This document shows, one piece after another, positions 5,102 to 6,726 of a stretch of DNA of 6,726 bases. Made by a program: the position numbers and the translations under genes. How positions within the stretch are numbered: the first letter of the stretch is position 1; each line of letters opens with the position of its first letter. The DNA comes from Candidatus Methanomethylophilaceae archaeon (lineage in GTDB: Archaea; Thermoplasmatota; Thermoplasmata; Methanomassiliicoccales; Methanomethylophilaceae), in the NCBI GenBank assembly GCA_016296195.1, contig JAEDJU010000071.1, forward strand, positions 1-6,726. Reading direction: 5' to 3'. Below the pieces are notes generated by a model, which made no database searches, was not told the origin of the DNA, and saw nothing but the letters and a program-made list of their open reading frames with translations.

Positions 5102-5536
5102 TCAGGAGTAGAAGCTGGACCAGTTCTCCTCCGGATCCTTGGACTCCTCGGCCCTGTAGGAATCGTTCTTGAACTGCTCCCAATCGACCGGCTCCCTCGA
5201 GAGGACGATGAAGGAGTTGTGCTTCCCGTTGAACTTGATGGAGTCGTTGGCCACCATTATGTCCACGTCGAAGAGCACGTGGTAATCCATGTCCTTGTAC
5301 TCCCCTTCCGGATCCTCAACGGTGTTATCCCTGCGGACGCTGGTGAATTTGACGATCTTGCTCCTGAGGAATCCCTTCACGTTCTTGATGAACCTGTCGA
5401 GATAGTATCCGTTTCCGAGGTAAAGGGACCAGAGAGTCAGATCGTCCTTGCTCTCTGCATCCACCTTCTCCCACCCCGTGAAGTCATCCTTGCGGGTGCC
5501 GGCGTATATCCTGTACTGGGTCTCCTTGGAGATCAT
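5102..5536 (-). CDS. Small protein of unknown function, divergent from a trypsin-like protease
   Basis: From ATG 5536-5534 this is 144 residues; no family is recognised. It is rich in aromatic and charged residues, has no membrane segment, and looks like a soluble mixed alpha/beta fold: TQYRIYAGTRKDDFTGWEKV, then TLWSLYLGNGYYLDRFIKNV, then beta-like YHVLFDVDIMVANDSIKFNG and SFIVLSREPVDWEQF, with an acidic tail. The start is uncertain. The frame continues to GTG 5611 (169 residues), which follows GGAGG, a real-looking Shine-Dalgarno. The shorter start is preferred because a TATA-like AATAAATA at 5565-5572 lies about 32 bases before it and the extra 25 codons use codons (cat, cct, ata, aat, ttg) poorer than the rest. 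The gene converges on the coiled-coil operon and shares a promoter region with the protease gene; a functional link to the protease is only a guess. Confidence 0.7.
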   Translation of the reverse strand: MISKETQYRIYAGTRKDDFTGWEKVDAESKDDLTLWSLYLGNGYYLDRFIKNVKGFLRSKIVKFTSVRRDNTVEDPEGEYKDMDYHVLFDVDIMVANDSIKFNGKHNSFIVLSREPVDWEQFKNDSYRAEESKDPEENWSSFYS

Positions 5537-5564
5537 CTTGCTCGATGTGTCATTCAAGAGGCCG

Positions 5565-5572
5565 TATTTATT
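5565..5572 (-). promoter_or_regulatory. Putative TATA box for the small unknown gene
   Basis: On the minus strand this reads AATAAATA inside an AT-rich stretch (5561-5580, with TATAAT also at 5579-5574), the only such stretch nearby. Its centre is about 32 bases before ATG 5536. It supports the shorter start but does not exclude GTG 5611. Confidence 0.4.
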
Positions 5573-5670
5573 GATTATAGGATGATGGTTTGAAGCGTCG
5601 TCATCGTTCACATCCTCCTCCAGACATGTCCCTTCCCAGGTTCGGTTCTTCCATCCTTGTCCTGACTGGA

Positions 5671-5680
5671 CTTATATACA
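5671..5680 (+). promoter_or_regulatory. TATA box for the trypsin-like protease gene
   Basis: CTTATATACA is centred about 26 bases before ATG 5701, the classic archaeal distance for a leaderless transcript. It lies inside the longer open frame that reaches back to TTG 5590, arguing against that extension. Because TATATA is symmetric it could also act on the minus strand toward GTG 5611. Confidence 0.6.
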
Positions 5681-5700
5681 ACCGCGGGAATCGACGGGAC

Positions 5701-6582
5701 ATGTTCGCCGAGGCATGTGAGAAAGCTTCCAAGTTCACCCGTCCACTGGTCATCTCCGTCCGTCAACAGGATGGAAAGGTGATGACAGACTGCGCTTCAT
5801 TCGTGGTCATCAACGATCAGGGATGGGTCATCACCGCAGGGCATGTCTTTGACAGCTTCGTCAGATATCAGGCGGACCAGAACAAGATCAAGGAGATCAA
5901 TGAGATCAACGCCAACCGCAGGTCCGATCCGGCTGCCCCCAACAATGAGATAAAACTGGACAAGAACCTCCTCACAAACCATTCCTTCTGGTGGGGATGG
6001 GACGGCGTCAGGTTGACCGAGGCGTATGTGAACAGACAGATGGACCTCGCCATAGGGAGATTGGAACCATTCAACCCGGAATGGGTGAAGGAGTATCCCG
6101 TCTTCATCGATCCCGACCATGCTGTCCGTGGAAGGAGCCTGTGCAGGATGGGTTTCGCTTTCCTCGAGATCAAATCCGATTTCAATGAGAAGATGAATGC
6201 ATTCTGCATCCCCAAGATTGATGTCGACCGCGCCTTCTTCCCCAACGAGGGGATACACACCAGGACGATAGACCGCGGTGTCAGCAAGGATGGAGGATAC
6301 AGGATGGAGTACATAGAGACCTCCAGTCCCGGATTGAAGGGACAGTCCGGTTGTCCCATATTGGACACCAACGGCAGGATCTATGCCCTTCAGGTCCAGA
6401 CCTCCCATCTCCCGCTGGGATTCCACCCTATAGCGGAGTATGATGGTAACAGTGTCGTCGAAAATCAGTTCATGAATCTCGGACTCGGCATCAGCGTCAG
6501 GACGATCCGTCAGGTCTTAGACGCACGCGGTGTCAAGTACTCCGCAGAGGGTGATGAATCCGGTTTCAGGATAATCGGTTGA
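5701..6582 (+). CDS. Trypsin-like serine protease, apparently cytoplasmic
   Basis: This 293-residue protein has all elements of a chymotrypsin-fold (trypsin-2/S1-like) peptidase. A strand pair (LVISVRQQDGKVMTDCASFV) leads to the catalytic His in WVITAGHVF (H48), the Asp in NRQMDLAIGRL (D115) and the nucleophile in GLKGQSGCPILD (S216, canonical G-x-S-G-x-P). A closing strand, RIYALQVQT, follows. An insert at about 55-100 is Asn-rich and ends with FWWGWDG. No PDZ domain follows, unlike HtrA/Deg proteases, and there is no signal peptide from this start. Substrate specificity cannot be judged. ATG 5701 is favoured by the TATA box 26 bases upstream. A longer version from ATG 5626 or TTG 5590 would add a short hydrophobic stretch (SSILVLTGLIY) that could be read as a weak signal or anchor. 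It could process a neighbour-encoded protein, take part in stress or defence, or degrade foreign proteins; context does not decide. Confidence 0.88.
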   Translation: MFAEACEKASKFTRPLVISVRQQDGKVMTDCASFVVINDQGWVITAGHVFDSFVRYQADQNKIKEINEINANRRSDPAAPNNEIKLDKNLLTNHSFWWGWDGVRLTEAYVNRQMDLAIGRLEPFNPEWVKEYPVFIDPDHAVRGRSLCRMGFAFLEIKSDFNEKMNAFCIPKIDVDRAFFPNEGIHTRTIDRGVSKDGGYRMEYIETSSPGLKGQSGCPILDTNGRIYALQVQTSHLPLGFHPIAEYDGNSVVENQFMNLGLGISVRTIRQVLDARGVKYSAEGDESGFRIIG

Positions 6583-6589
6583 TCACCCT
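6548..6589. repeat. 8-base inverted repeat spanning the protease stop codon
   Basis: AGGGTGAT (6548-6555) and ATCACCCT (6582-6589) are perfect inverted copies with a 26-base loop that contains the end of the protease gene. A smaller hairpin, GGTC-ATC-GACC, follows at 6594-6604, before the convergent gene's stop. No T-run is present; a role in ending the two convergent transcripts is possible. Confidence 0.3.
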
Positions 6590-6605
6590 GTCCGGTCATC
6601 GACCA

Positions 6606-6726
6606 TCACTGTACGATGAGGTCGGCCAGATCCATGGGGGTTCCCGCGGAGGCGACTCCCTCGGATTCGCACATCTCCTTGGGTAATGAGAATCCGTACG
6701 ATGCACCGATGAAGCGGACACCACAT
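6606..6726 (-). CDS. C-terminal end of an unidentified protein, possibly DsrE/F-like
   Basis: The minus-strand frame is open from the right edge to a TGA at 6608-6606, giving the last 39 residues: CGVRFIGASYGFSLPKEMCE, then SEGVASAGTPMDLADLIVQ. Codon use (GTC, CTC, GCC, TCC) matches neighbouring real genes, whereas the alternative frame starting ATG at 6726 does not. The pattern of a beta strand ending in a small-residue turn, a helix, a G-V-x-x-A-G turn and a final helix recalls the end of DsrE/DsrF-like small sulfur-relay proteins, but 39 residues are too few for a firm call. It converges on the protease gene with a gap of 23 bases. Confidence 0.6.
   Translation of the reverse strand, partial: CGVRFIGASYGFSLPKEMCESEGVASAGTPMDLADLIVQ

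Noticed and set aside
5590..5700. N-terminal extension of the protease from TTG 5590 or ATG 5626
   Set aside because: No Shine-Dalgarno precedes either start, the sequence is low in coding character, and the best TATA box lies inside it at 5671-5680. Kept as an alternative because the hydrophobic stretch from ATG 5626 could be a weak signal.
5797..6426. 209-residue minus-strand open frame
   Set aside because: Antisense of the protease gene, whose catalytic motifs fix the plus strand as coding.

Overview
The window looks archaeal and most resembles a gut-type methanogen of the Methanomassiliicoccales (Methanomethylophilaceae-like). The basis is TATA boxes placed about 27-32 bases before start codons, apparently leaderless genes, a membrane-anchored protein with dockerin-type repeats, Sel1-repeat proteins, and codon use rich in AGG/AGA arginine. 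The lineage is an inference from style and family content; no marker gene is present.

Left module (1-1969, AT-rich). A membrane-anchored surface protein with two dockerin-like calcium loops and the start of a metal-complex-type substrate-binding domain runs off the left edge on the minus strand. Divergent from it is a methyltransferase whose C-terminus is an ArsR-type winged helix. The 167-base gap between them holds two nearly identical 19-base elements (17 of 19 positions match) with the pattern ATTGG-n9-CCAAT, one before each gene. The simplest reading is that the fused methyltransferase-regulator controls itself and the divergent uptake gene. This is the most interesting part of the window.

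Right module (about 2014-6726, GC-richer). Two Sel1-repeat proteins lie tail to tail with one base between their stop codons. One ends in a Cys-Cys ... Cys-Cys-x-x-Cys segment; the other is eight repeats in exact 36-residue register. Next is a two-gene operon of unknown charged coiled-coil proteins ending in a clear hairpin terminator. It converges on a small unknown protein, which is divergently transcribed from a trypsin-like serine protease with an intact His-Asp-Ser triad and no signal peptide. The window ends in the C-terminal 39 residues of another minus-strand gene. Most start codons here lie just downstream of a TATA box and lack a Shine-Dalgarno, so several starts were set shorter than the longest open frame. 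Convergent and divergent neighbours mean that only the coiled-coil pair is a convincing operon. No RNA gene, CRISPR array or insertion sequence was seen, and every stretch over 300 bases holds a gene.
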